A model generated the notes under the pieces. It made no database searches and had not been told where the DNA came from. It saw only the letters and a program-made list of their open reading frames with translations. Of a stretch of DNA of 23,538 bases, positions 8,077 to 15,263 are shown piece after piece (the stretch's first letter is position 1; every line of letters begins with the position of its first letter). Source of the stretch: UBA987 sp047620825 (GTDB lineage: Bacteria > Bacteroidota > Bacteroidia > NS11-12g > UBA9320); contig JBLHOC010000034.1 of the NCBI GenBank assembly GCA_047620825.1, positions 1 to 23,538 of the forward strand, read 5' to 3'. The translations under genes were made by a program, and so were the position numbers.

Positions 8077-8814
8077 ATGAAAAAGTGGAGTTTAATTTTA
8101 GGTCTAACCATCACGCTCACGTCGTGTGACAGTTTATTACAAGTGTTAGGAACAGCGAATGAAGTGCTAACTGAAACTGGAGCAATAAGTGAAGGCGAGG
8201 CAGCACAAGGGTTAAAAGAAGCCTTAACTAATGGCGTTTCAAACGGAACAAACTTTCTTGGAAAAACGGATGGTTTCTTGAAAAATGCAGCATATAAAAT
8301 ATTGATGCCAAAGGAAGTTAGAGATGTGGAGTCAAAGATAAGAAGTAACCCAATTGCAAACGCGCTTGCTGGTAAACACCTTAACAACTTAGTAACTGCT
8401 ATGAATAGAGGTGCAGAAGGCGCCATGACGGAAGCAAAAACGATTTTTGTAAACGCGGTTAAGCAGATGAGCATCAAAGACGCCATTAACATTGTTATTG
8501 GAGGAGATGGTGCTGCCACGAATTATTTAAAAAGTGCTACGTCAGCTCAGTTAAGAGAAAAGTTTTTACCCGTTATAAAAACGTCATTAGATAAAGTTAA
8601 TGCCAATGAAATTTGGACACCTATTTCTAAAGGCTACAATGTGGTGACTGGGAAAAAAGTGACAACTGATTTAAACGAATATGTAACTGAAAATGCAATG
8701 ACGGCATTGTTCTCTGAGATTAAAAGTCAAGAGGATAAAATTAGAGCAAACCCAATAGAACGAACAACAGCAATTCTGAAAAAAGTGTTTGCTTACGCAG
8801 ACTCAAATAAATAG
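8077..8814 (+). CDS. DUF4197 domain-containing lipoprotein
   Basis: This is a 245-residue lipoprotein of the DUF4197 family (PF13852), common in Bacteroidota and Proteobacteria and of unknown function. The signal peptide is short and ends in lipobox LTSC at residue 17, so it is anchored in the envelope. The mature chain is almost wholly helical. It contains the family's GLKEALTNGVSNGTNFLGKTDGFLKN segment near residue 50, ILMPKEVRDVE, a MNRGAEGAMTEAK segment, and the Ile-Gly-Gly-Asp-Gly-Ala-Ala-Thr-Asn-Tyr-Leu loop near 150. It is complete, with normal family length. It lies 56 bp after the GH3 gene, possibly with its own promoter, and is closed by a good intrinsic terminator. Confidence 0.88.
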   Translation: MKKWSLILGLTITLTSCDSLLQVLGTANEVLTETGAISEGEAAQGLKEALTNGVSNGTNFLGKTDGFLKNAAYKILMPKEVRDVESKIRSNPIANALAGKHLNNLVTAMNRGAEGAMTEAKTIFVNAVKQMSIKDAINIVIGGDGAATNYLKSATSAQLREKFLPVIKTSLDKVNANEIWTPISKGYNVVTGKKVTTDLNEYVTENAMTALFSEIKSQEDKIRANPIERTTAILKKVFAYADSNK

Positions 8815-8833
8815 GTTCAGAAGATGATATTTG

Positions 8834-8863
8834 AGGCGGTGTGCAGGACGTACAGCCTTTTTT
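8834..8863 (+). terminator. Intrinsic terminator after the DUF4197 gene
   Basis: AGGC (8834-8837) pairs with GCCT (8855-8858). After a two-base GG bulge, TGTGC (8840-8844) pairs with GTACA (8850-8854) with one G-T wobble, across an AGGAC loop. Six T follow (8858-8863). The T run is only on the plus side, so it serves the plus-strand gene; its end touches the stop of the convergent gene at 8862. Confidence 0.7.
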
Positions 8864-10802
8864 AATACTTTTTCTTTTCAACTAATTCACCGGATGTGCT
8901 GTAGAACTTCCACGTTCCTTTTTTACGACCTTTTTTATATTTCCCCAATGTTTTCAATTTCCCATTAAGATGGAATTCTTTGTAAAAGCCGTCCAATACG
9001 CCGATAGAAGTTTTTGCTTCTATTTGAATCTGCTTGGAACCAGGGAACTGACGTTTATAAATACCGTCCTCGATCCATTCGAGTACAAATTGAGCACTGT
9101 TTATGTCTCTTTCTGATGCATATAATTTATAGAGGTTTTGGAATTTATTTTCATCGACTTGCTCAATTGGCACCATTTCTTCTTTTTGTAGCAGAAAAAT
9201 ATGCGTTTTAAATAAACCACCGTTGGAAACCAACTGAATCCCCATACTTTCAAATGCTTCAAAATATTGCTGGTTTGATTGCATAACTTTTGCATTCGTG
9301 CCTTTGATCATTGGGGTCAAAACTGGATACAGATTTGTGGGAGAAACAAATAATGAAACACTACTTGTTGTAGATGCAGATACATAGTGGTTGTAATATG
9401 AGGTTGACGACAAGTTACGTTTATTCTCAAAATCTTCAATTAAACCGATTAATGTGTAAGGGCTATTTGAAAAAACCACATAATCTCCAATCGTAGTGTA
9501 GTATGGTTTTGTAATTTTATTGAAAGCTTCGCCAAAGAACATTTTAAAGAAGCCTTTTATCTCTAAATATTGGATTTGATAATTTCTATAGTCTATTTGT
9601 TTGAATAGGGTTGGTGTCCGCTTTTTAACTTGTTGAGCAACAAATGAGAGTCTGTCCCGTGCTTTGGAAATGTCATCGGTTTTAATCAGAATTACGGCAT
9701 TTTCACTTTTATTGTATGTTAGGTTTTTACGGAGTTGAGCAACAGTTATTTCATTCCCGATCCAACTCATCAAATCGTCTTGCACCGAAATGCCTAATAC
9801 GGTTTCGATTTGGTTCTGACGTTTTGTGTAAACTTCATATTCGGATGATTGCTTTAAGCTGGTTTCTATGTTTAATTGGAACGTATTAAAACTAGTATAG
9901 TTAAAACTTAAATACCATGCCGTGCGGTTTGAAAGGACTTCACCAACGGTATTGTCACTTTGTCCAGAGATCAGAACCGATGTCAAGAGAGAAGGGCTAG
10001 TGCTGTTTAAGTTAGTAAATCCATCAAATGTACAACTACCTTCATCCACTTCGAAATCCACGGCACTTACACCTAATAACTGACCTATTTCACGAACGTT
10101 ACTGGTACCGTCCTCAAAATAGCATTGCATAAGATCTCCGGCTTTGGCATATGGAAAGTACAGTCTACATAAACCATCGTGTTGGACTTTTTCGTAAACA
10201 TCCTTAAACATAGGTTGGTCAAGCCATTTAGTTAAAGTTGAAGCTTCAATCGATTTTTTAAGAATTGACTCTGAATAAGAACAAATGAATTGGTTGCCTA
10301 TCTGCCCAAAATAAATTGTCTTACCTTCAGCATCTGTCCCAGACAAAACATTAATATCAAGGATAACTTTTTCACTTGTGGTGTAGCCGGAGGTCTTTAG
10401 TACTTTCTTCAAAGCACCAAGCACAACTTCTGATTTGGCCTTCTTGCTAAGACCGATAACGTATAGGAAGTCATAGTCACTAGAACTGGTTAAATGTGCG
10501 GAGATGAATAAGCTCCTATTATCCAACCATTTGAATAAAATGGCATTATCTGATATTAAGGTGTCCAAATAATTGGCATCATTCGTTAAGTTAATAAAGT
10601 TTGGATGAGTCTTAAGAATTTCCCAGATATCACTTTCACTAAAGGCCTTCCAATGTGCTATGGGCTGCTCTGTTTCCAACACATACAAGGCGTCATCAGG
10701 TATTAGGTTTAAGCTTTCAACACATGCGGATTGGTTCGCCTGAAAGTAAAGCCAAATACCAACTATCAGAACGAGGGGCGCTATCCACTTAATGTGCTTC
10801 AT
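8862..10802 (-). CDS. Membrane-anchored DUF3352-like protein with C-terminal MORN repeats
   Basis: This is a 646-residue protein anchored by one N-terminal membrane helix (WIAPLVLIVGIWLYF). ATG 10802 is preferred because it places the helix right after MKHIK; ATG 10850 would add 16 residues. The long extracytoplasmic part starts with LNLIPDDALYVLETEQP, the typical opening of DUF3352-type proteins of Bacteroidota, and then shows two long alpha/beta halves without recognisable catalytic residues. The last 45 or so residues hold MORN-variant (PF07661) repeats: GFYKEFHLNGKLKTLGKYK and GRKKGTWKFYSTSGELVEK. Such repeats usually mediate protein or lipid contact. It is divergent from the Mrp operon and convergent with DUF4197. 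Function unknown; a structural or envelope-associated role is a guess. Confidence 0.75.
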   Translation of the reverse strand: MKHIKWIAPLVLIVGIWLYFQANQSACVESLNLIPDDALYVLETEQPIAHWKAFSESDIWEILKTHPNFINLTNDANYLDTLISDNAILFKWLDNRSLFISAHLTSSSDYDFLYVIGLSKKAKSEVVLGALKKVLKTSGYTTSEKVILDINVLSGTDAEGKTIYFGQIGNQFICSYSESILKKSIEASTLTKWLDQPMFKDVYEKVQHDGLCRLYFPYAKAGDLMQCYFEDGTSNVREIGQLLGVSAVDFEVDEGSCTFDGFTNLNSTSPSLLTSVLISGQSDNTVGEVLSNRTAWYLSFNYTSFNTFQLNIETSLKQSSEYEVYTKRQNQIETVLGISVQDDLMSWIGNEITVAQLRKNLTYNKSENAVILIKTDDISKARDRLSFVAQQVKKRTPTLFKQIDYRNYQIQYLEIKGFFKMFFGEAFNKITKPYYTTIGDYVVFSNSPYTLIGLIEDFENKRNLSSTSYYNHYVSASTTSSVSLFVSPTNLYPVLTPMIKGTNAKVMQSNQQYFEAFESMGIQLVSNGGLFKTHIFLLQKEEMVPIEQVDENKFQNLYKLYASERDINSAQFVLEWIEDGIYKRQFPGSKQIQIEAKTSIGVLDGFYKEFHLNGKLKTLGKYKKGRKKGTWKFYSTSGELVEKKKY

Positions 10803-10815
10803 ATATTTACAATTG

Positions 10816-10823
10816 GAAAGGTA
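10816..10823 (-). promoter_or_regulatory. Possible -7 element for the DUF3352-like gene
   Basis: On the minus strand TACCTTTC (one mismatch to TAnnTTTG) lies 13 bp before ATG 10802. At 19 bp further upstream the sequence is GTTT, a partial -33. It also supports the shorter start. Confidence 0.3.
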
Positions 10824-10906
10824 CAAAAGAAGCCGTGTATAGAAACGCATTAAAGTGGAATTGCCAAACTAAATGTCATTATTACTGTTAATAATGCTGT
10901 GGTAAT

Positions 10907-10914
10907 TAACTTCG
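10907..10914 (+). promoter_or_regulatory. Possible -7 element for the Mrp operon
   Basis: TAACTTCG fits the TAnnTTCG variant seen at other starts in this window, but lies only 4 bp before ATG 10919, implying an almost leaderless mRNA. No matching -33 TTTG is present. Confidence 0.25.
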
Positions 10915-10918
10915 CGAA

Positions 10919-11227
10919 ATGAAAAAAATCTGGAATCGGTTAAAGCAAAAATGGGAAGTTGAAAGTGACGTGAGAATGGGGGTTATTTTCATCGTTTTTG
11001 CGATTACAGGAACAGCAACTTTGTTCGTCCGTAAAGGGTTGTTTCACGCCTTGCATATTGATATTGCCAACAGAGCGTTGGCCATCATTGTGAAATGGGT
11101 GTCTATTTATTTCATTTATCAATTCATGCTATTGATCATTGCATCATTGTTCGGAGAACGAAAGTTTTTTTGGTGGTTTATTAAAAAAATGAACCTACGG
11201 ATGGTCGGAAAGAAACCTGTAAAATGA
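10919..11227 (+). CDS. Small membrane protein, DUF6787-like
   Basis: This 102-residue inner-membrane protein has a basic N-terminal amphipathic segment (KKIWNRLKQKWEV) and two membrane helices: about residues 21-36 (GVIFIVFAITGTATLF) and 58-80 (IIVKWVSIYFIYQFMLLIIASLF). A conserved-looking FGERKFFWWFIKKM tail follows. This layout, with a Trp-containing start and an FG-x-x-x-FFW-x-F-x-x-KM end, matches Bacteroidota proteins now named DUF6787; that match is from memory and moderate. It is the first gene of an operon with mrp, its stop overlapping the mrp start as ATGA. The coupling suggests a link with Fe-S protein maturation or simply co-transcription. Function unknown. Confidence 0.7.
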   Translation: MKKIWNRLKQKWEVESDVRMGVIFIVFAITGTATLFVRKGLFHALHIDIANRALAIIVKWVSIYFIYQFMLLIIASLFGERKFFWWFIKKMNLRMVGKKPVK

Positions 11228-12285
11228 GTATAACAAAAGAGGCTATATTAAGTGCGTTAAGCCATGTTGATGACCCTGATCTCAATAAGGATTTGGTGAC
11301 ATTAAACATGATTCAGAAAATTGAAATTGACGAAAATCAAATTCGATTCGATGTTGTATTGACAACACCGGCGTGTCCGATGAAAGACATGATTCAAAAT
11401 GCCTGTGTGAACGCGGTACAGCATTTTGTGTCTAAAGATCTTGAGGTGATACCTAACATGACTAGTAATGTGACATCAAGTCGTGAGGAAAAAGAGGTGT
11501 TGCCAGGTGTGAAGAACATTATTGCCGTTGCCAGTGGCAAAGGTGGGGTTGGTAAATCAACTGTAGCGATTAATTTGGCTCGAAGTCTATCAGATTCTGG
11601 GGCAAGTGTTGGGGTGTTAGACGCAGATATATATGGTCCAAGTATGCCGACATTGTTTGGTTTACAAGGAGGGAATCCAAAACAAGTTGACGGTAAAATG
11701 GAACCATTGATGAAAGATGGAATAAAGGTAATGTCGATTGGATTTTTGGTCGATGAAAACCAGGCTATTGTTTGGAGAGGTCCAATGGCATCGTCCGCGA
11801 TCAAACAGTTTACAACGGATGTGAATTGGGGAGAATTGGACTATTTGATTCTAGATTTACCTCCAGGTACTGGAGATATTCATTTGACTATTTCAAAACA
11901 AGTCCCTGTTAGCGGTTCAATAATCGTAACTACACCACAGACTGTAGCATTAGCTGATTGCAAAAAAGCGGTGAATATGTTTATTAATCCGAATATCAAC
12001 GTACCAGTTTTTGGCATCGTTGAGAATATGAGTTACTTCAGTCCAAAAGACCAACCGGATAAGAAGTATTATTTGTTTGGCAAAGGTGGTGGCACGTTAC
12101 TTGCGGAGCAGTTCGACTTACCTTTATTAGGCGAAATACCTTTTGTGGAATCCATTCGAGAGTCTGGTGATAAGGGAGAGGCTTTGGGAAAATCGGATGT
12201 GGTGCGAGAGGCTTATAATAAACTAGCGGGAGAAGTAGCTCGGCATATAGCCATTAAGAATGGCATTGGCAGTTTATCAAATTAA
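11224..12285 (+). CDS. mrp: Mrp/NBP35-family Fe-S cluster carrier ATPase
   Basis: This 353-residue cytoplasmic P-loop ATPase (Mrp/ApbC/NBP35 family) delivers iron-sulfur clusters to apoproteins. Residues 1-80 are a MIP18/DUF59-type domain with TTPACPMKD around Cys51. Residues 95-340 are the ParA/MinD-like ATPase. It has the deviant Walker A S104-GKGGVGKST113, the DADIYGPSMP segment, LILDLPPGTGDIHLT (Walker B) and GIVENMSYF. The C-terminal CxxC that in many Mrp proteins bridges the cluster is absent: the region after ENMSYF reads SPKDQPDKKYYLFGKGGG. I believe this is usual for Bacteroidota. It overlaps its upstream gene by 4 bases and the proposed nifU start by 26. The neighbouring NifU supports the Fe-S role. 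Confidence 0.93.
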   Translation: MSITKEAILSALSHVDDPDLNKDLVTLNMIQKIEIDENQIRFDVVLTTPACPMKDMIQNACVNAVQHFVSKDLEVIPNMTSNVTSSREEKEVLPGVKNIIAVASGKGGVGKSTVAINLARSLSDSGASVGVLDADIYGPSMPTLFGLQGGNPKQVDGKMEPLMKDGIKVMSIGFLVDENQAIVWRGPMASSAIKQFTTDVNWGELDYLILDLPPGTGDIHLTISKQVPVSGSIIVTTPQTVALADCKKAVNMFINPNINVPVFGIVENMSYFSPKDQPDKKYYLFGKGGGTLLAEQFDLPLLGEIPFVESIRESGDKGEALGKSDVVREAYNKLAGEVARHIAIKNGIGSLSN

Positions 12286-12547
12286 CGTAACTTCGAATAT
12301 TAATAAAACGATTTTGGATAGCGACACACATGCTAAGGTTGAAGAGGCTTTAAATAGTATTAGACCTTTTCTAAAAGCAGACGGGGGAGATGTTGAGTTG
12401 ATTAGCATTGACGACGATGTTGTTCGCTTAAAATTGTTAGGCGCTTGCAGTAGCTGTGAAATTAGTCACATCACCATGAAAGCAGGCATTGAGGAAAGCA
12501 TTCGGAGAATCTATCCTGAAGTAAAAGAAGTATTAGCCGAAGCCTAG
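12260..12547 (+). CDS. NifU-type Fe-S cluster scaffold/carrier protein
   Basis: This is a NifU C-terminal-domain protein (PF01106) of 95 residues from ATG 12260. The motif is G-A-C63-S-S-C66, the CxxC that binds a [4Fe-4S] cluster between two subunits, followed by ITMKAGIEESIRRIYPEVKEV. It carries clusters from the assembly machinery to client proteins, probably with the adjacent Mrp. The domain proper begins VEEALNSIRPFLKADGGDVELI at residue 28. Family members usually have only about 5-10 residues before it, so the 18 extra residues from ATG 12260 look too long. TTG 12314 would give a standard-length 77-residue protein, and a promoter-like sequence precedes it. The start is thus uncertain; the domain call is firm. 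Confidence 0.9.
   Translation: MALAVYQINVTSNINKTILDSDTHAKVEEALNSIRPFLKADGGDVELISIDDDVVRLKLLGACSSCEISHITMKAGIEESIRRIYPEVKEVLAEA
12265..12295 (+). promoter_or_regulatory. Possible internal promoter for nifU-type gene
   Basis: ATTG (12265-12268), 19 bp, TAACTTCG (12288-12295). The spacing and -7 are the same as at two other starts in the window (15222-15252 and 19758-19788). It overlaps the end of mrp, lies 18 bp before TTG 12314, and would exclude ATG 12260 from that transcript. Confidence 0.35.
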
Positions 12548-12551
12548 TCTT

Positions 12552-13442
12552 ATGACTACTTCGCGCTCTGACTTACGTATATCTAACTTAAGTGTTGCAG
12601 AATTTATAAATTGTTTTAGCTTATTAGTTGCTCTGGGGACGATTTCTACGTCCTATTTTTTTGGTCAGATTTATCACGCAGATTTAAGTTTTTCCTTCTT
12701 TTGGTTGTTAGCGACTACAACATGGATAATTTACACGCTTGATCATATTCTAGATGGGTATAAGCTTAAAGAAGATTCAATTTCAGTAAGGCACCTCATT
12801 CATTATAAATATCGCAAGAGCATAGTACCAACTTTGGCGGCACTTTGTTTATTTAATGGCTATTTGGCTTGGTTCTTTTTGCCAATAAATGTGATCTGGT
12901 CAGGTATAATCGTGTCATTTTTTGTGGGACTGTATTTTGGAATTGTCCATTTGTTAAAATCAAAACAAATTGTATTTCCAAAGGAGTTATTCGTTTCCAT
13001 AATTGTTGCCATTGGAATGGTGGTGTTGCCCGGTATTGTTGGTGATATGCGCTTTTCGTTTGAGTCTGTGCTTATGGTATGTAGTATGGCGTGTATCAAT
13101 TATGCGAACCTGTTACTTTTTTCATACTACGATTACGAGAACGACGTAAAGAATGGTTTAATGTCTGCGGCAACACACTGGGGATTGACGAAAACTAAAA
13201 TGATGATAATGAATGCACTCGCATTAGCATTTGTACTTTTCACAGCCTGGACCTTCCTAATCATTAGTCCTGTGAAGATACAGATTAGCATTGCGTTGCT
13301 AGTTATGCTAAACGTATTGCTCGTAATATACATTCAAGAAGAAAGATTCGCGAAAAAGGAACGTTACCGTTTTTGGGGGGATTTTATCTTTTTGGTTCCT
13401 GGTTTTGTTTGGTGGTTTTTTGAACAGAATACGTTTTTCTAA
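12552..13442 (+). CDS. UbiA-superfamily integral membrane prenyltransferase-like protein
   Basis: This is a 296-residue polytopic inner-membrane protein with about eight to nine hydrophobic segments. Two Asp-rich loops identify the UbiA superfamily: YTLD64HILD68GYK after the second helix and YYD194YEND198VKNG after the fifth. Both are DxxxD motifs that would bind Mg-diphosphate of a prenyl donor. The Asn that begins the classic NDxxDxxxD motif is replaced by Thr (Y-T-L-D), so the acceptor and even activity are uncertain. Candidates are quinone, haem or carotenoid-type prenylation, but no other gene of those pathways is present here. It begins 4 bases after the nifU stop and ends overlapping the galE stop in CTAA. 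The assignment to the superfamily is good; substrate is unknown. Confidence 0.75.
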   Translation: MTTSRSDLRISNLSVAEFINCFSLLVALGTISTSYFFGQIYHADLSFSFFWLLATTTWIIYTLDHILDGYKLKEDSISVRHLIHYKYRKSIVPTLAALCLFNGYLAWFFLPINVIWSGIIVSFFVGLYFGIVHLLKSKQIVFPKELFVSIIVAIGMVVLPGIVGDMRFSFESVLMVCSMACINYANLLLFSYYDYENDVKNGLMSAATHWGLTKTKMMIMNALALAFVLFTAWTFLIISPVKIQISIALLVMLNVLLVIYIQEERFAKKERYRFWGDFIFLVPGFVWWFFEQNTFF

Positions 13443-14449
13443 GCTTGTTGCAAACGCTGTTGCCAAGCCCATGATGAACGCATCATTTCTTCAAGCGTTA
13501 ATTCTGTTTGCCATCCCAAAATCGTGCTCGCTTTAGTGGTGTCAGCCCATATCTGTTCAACGTCTCCTTGGCGTCTTGGCCCAAAACGATAACTCAATTT
13601 AAGGTCATTAATGGTCTCAAAAGTTTGAATGACTTCCAAGACAGAATGCCCTTTGCCAGTGCCTAAATTAAAAGTGTCATAAGACAAATCAGTCTGCTCA
13701 CAATACTCAATCGCTTTAACGTGTGCTTTAGCCAAGTCAACTACATGTATGTAGTCTCTTATATTAGTGCCGTCTGGCGTATTGTAATCTTTGCCAAAAA
13801 CGGTAAGCTGTTGTCTAATTCCAGCAGCTGTTTGTGTTAAATAAGGGATTAAGTTGCTTGGTATTCCTAAAGGCAACTCTCCAATCAAAGCCGTTTCATG
13901 TGCCCCAACAGGGTTGAAATAACGTAAACTAACAATTTTAGTATCTGAGAATTTAGCGTAATCTTTTAATATTTGCTCACCAATTATCTTGGTTGTGCCA
14001 TACGGGGAAATCGCTTCTACAACTGGTTGGTCTTCTGTGATTGGACTGTCTTTCGTGTCACCATAAACAGTACATGAAGATGAAAATACAATAGATGATA
14101 CCGTGTATTTTTTAGTGCAGTTTAAAAGTGAAATAAGACCTGATATATTGTTGTGGTAATATTCGGTTGGTTTGTCAACTGATTCTCCAACTGCTTTATA
14201 TGCAGCAAAATGAATGACACCATGTATCTGTTCTTTTTCAAATACGTTGTTTAGTGCTGATGTATTGCAAACGTCGATATTGTAAAACGTAAACGTTTTA
14301 CCAGTAATCTTTTCAATCCGTGCTTTAACCTCTATGGTAGTATTTGATAGATTATCGACAACAACAACTTCATGTCCAAGTTGTTGCAATTCCACAACCG
14401 TGTGACTCCCAATATAACCTAACCCACCTGTTACTAATATTTTACTCAT
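13439..14449 (-). CDS. galE: UDP-glucose 4-epimerase
   Basis: The product is a 336-residue extended short-chain dehydrogenase/reductase of normal GalE length. It interconverts UDP-glucose and UDP-galactose (or the N-acetyl forms) in the cytoplasm with bound NAD. Residues 5-14 carry the nucleotide-binding G-G-L-G-Y-I-G motif. VVDNLSN is at 30-36 and HFAAYKAVGESV near 80. The catalytic residues are in SSSCTVYG (Ser near 123-125) and Y150-G-T-T-K154. The C-terminal NLGTGKGHSVLEV, YRFGPRRQGDVEQIWADT and LGWQTELTLEEM segments are characteristic. It follows the acetyltransferase gene with an 8-base overlap, forming a two-gene nucleotide-sugar or polysaccharide operon. Confidence 0.95.
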   Translation of the reverse strand: MSKILVTGGLGYIGSHTVVELQQLGHEVVVVDNLSNTTIEVKARIEKITGKTFTFYNIDVCNTSALNNVFEKEQIHGVIHFAAYKAVGESVDKPTEYYHNNISGLISLLNCTKKYTVSSIVFSSSCTVYGDTKDSPITEDQPVVEAISPYGTTKIIGEQILKDYAKFSDTKIVSLRYFNPVGAHETALIGELPLGIPSNLIPYLTQTAAGIRQQLTVFGKDYNTPDGTNIRDYIHVVDLAKAHVKAIEYCEQTDLSYDTFNLGTGKGHSVLEVIQTFETINDLKLSYRFGPRRQGDVEQIWADTTKASTILGWQTELTLEEMMRSSWAWQQRLQQA

Positions 14450-15017
14450 TGATGCACTTTACTAGACCATTTTGTAATTCATATCTGTCACCACTTTCCG
14501 GACAGGCAGCTATTCCACTTTTGTCAAAGGCTAAGCGATGACCAAATTTACTCATCCATCCAATATGTTTACCCGGATTGCCGACCATTAGTGCATAAGG
14601 CAACACAGCTTTTGTAATAACAGTTCCAGCACCTATAAAACAATATTCCCCTAGATCGTTTCCGCACACTATTGTAGCGTTCGCGCCTATGGTAGCGCCC
14701 TTTTTTACAATCGTTTTTTGGTAGGTGTCTTTTCGAACGACAGCACTTCTAGGATTGATGATATTGGTAAACACCATACTTGGTCCTAAGAATACATCGT
14801 CTTCACAAGTTACCCCAGTATAAATACTGACGTTATTCTGCACCTTTACGTTGTTTCCTAAAATCACTTCAGGGCTGATAACAACGTTTTGACCAATGTT
14901 ACATTTTTCACCCAATGTACTATTAGGCATGATGTGACTAAAGTGCCAAATCTTTGTGCCATTTCCAATGGAACAGCCATCATCAATTACTGCAGTCTCA
15001 TGTGCAAAGTAGTCCAT
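14442..15017 (-). CDS. Hexapeptide-repeat sugar N-acetyltransferase (WlbB/WbpD-like)
   Basis: This 191-residue left-handed beta-helix acyltransferase has repeated hexapeptides, [LIV]-G-x-x-x-x style, from about residue 14 to 150 (CSIGNGTKIWHFSHI, STLGEKCNIGQNVVI, ATIGANATIVCGND, EYCFIGAGTVITK). It is close to the WbpD/WlbB group, which acetylates the 3-amino group of UDP-linked 2,3-diamino sugar uronates for O-antigen or surface polysaccharide. The IWHFSHIMPNSTLG and FTNIINPRSAVVRK segments are typical, as is the late GNPGKHIGWMSKFGHRL. The C-terminal tail with two Cys (ACPESGDRYELQNGLVKC) resembles a small Cys-containing cap seen in relatives. It is the first gene of the operon with galE. 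Only two sugar genes are present, so the polysaccharide cluster itself lies elsewhere. Confidence 0.85.
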   Translation of the reverse strand: MDYFAHETAVIDDGCSIGNGTKIWHFSHIMPNSTLGEKCNIGQNVVISPEVILGNNVKVQNNVSIYTGVTCEDDVFLGPSMVFTNIINPRSAVVRKDTYQKTIVKKGATIGANATIVCGNDLGEYCFIGAGTVITKAVLPYALMVGNPGKHIGWMSKFGHRLAFDKSGIAACPESGDRYELQNGLVKCINE

Positions 15018-15091
15018 AGGTACAAAGGAAGTAGAAACTCAATTGTCTACAAAGTATTTTAAACATCAAATGACCACAACTATAAATGAAA

Positions 15092-15154
15092 CGTAGGGAG
15101 AATTTAACAAGACCTACGGATTTAATGGGATTTACGTTCAACTTAGTTCGTAAA
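15092..15154. repeat. Two inverted repeats in the 15018-15263 gap
   Basis: The first has CGTAGG (15092-15097) facing CCTACG (15113-15118). The second has ATTTACG (15130-15136) facing CGTAAAT (15149-15155) across a 12-base spacer. The gap of 246 bp separates two divergent genes, so these are not terminators of either. They could be operator-like or structured leader elements. Otherwise I see only the promoter at 15222-15252 in this gap. Confidence 0.4.
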
Positions 15155-15221
15155 TTAGGACATTATATTAATCGTGTCGTGTAAGGCTGTAGTTGATAAA
15201 TGCAATTAAGGTTCTTCTTAG

Positions 15222-15252
15222 TTTAAATGTCAATCAATAACTTGTAAATTCG
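15222..15252 (+). promoter_or_regulatory. Promoter for the acyltransferase pair
   Basis: TTTA (15222-15225), 19 bp, TAAATTCG (15245-15252), ending 11 bp before ATG 15264. This agrees in both boxes, spacing and position with the element upstream of the msrB gene, and resembles the Bacteroidota consensus TTTG-N19-TAnnTTTG. Confidence 0.5.
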
Positions 15253-15263
15253 CCTAGCGATTT

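Noticed and set aside
8061..8519. 152-codon minus-strand open frame opposite the DUF4197 gene
   Set aside because: The plus frame has a clear lipoprotein signal and family match; the antisense frame has no start signal or recognisable motif.
11394..11804. 136-codon minus-strand open frame inside mrp
   Set aside because: It is opposite the conserved P-loop ATPase core; no independent evidence of coding.
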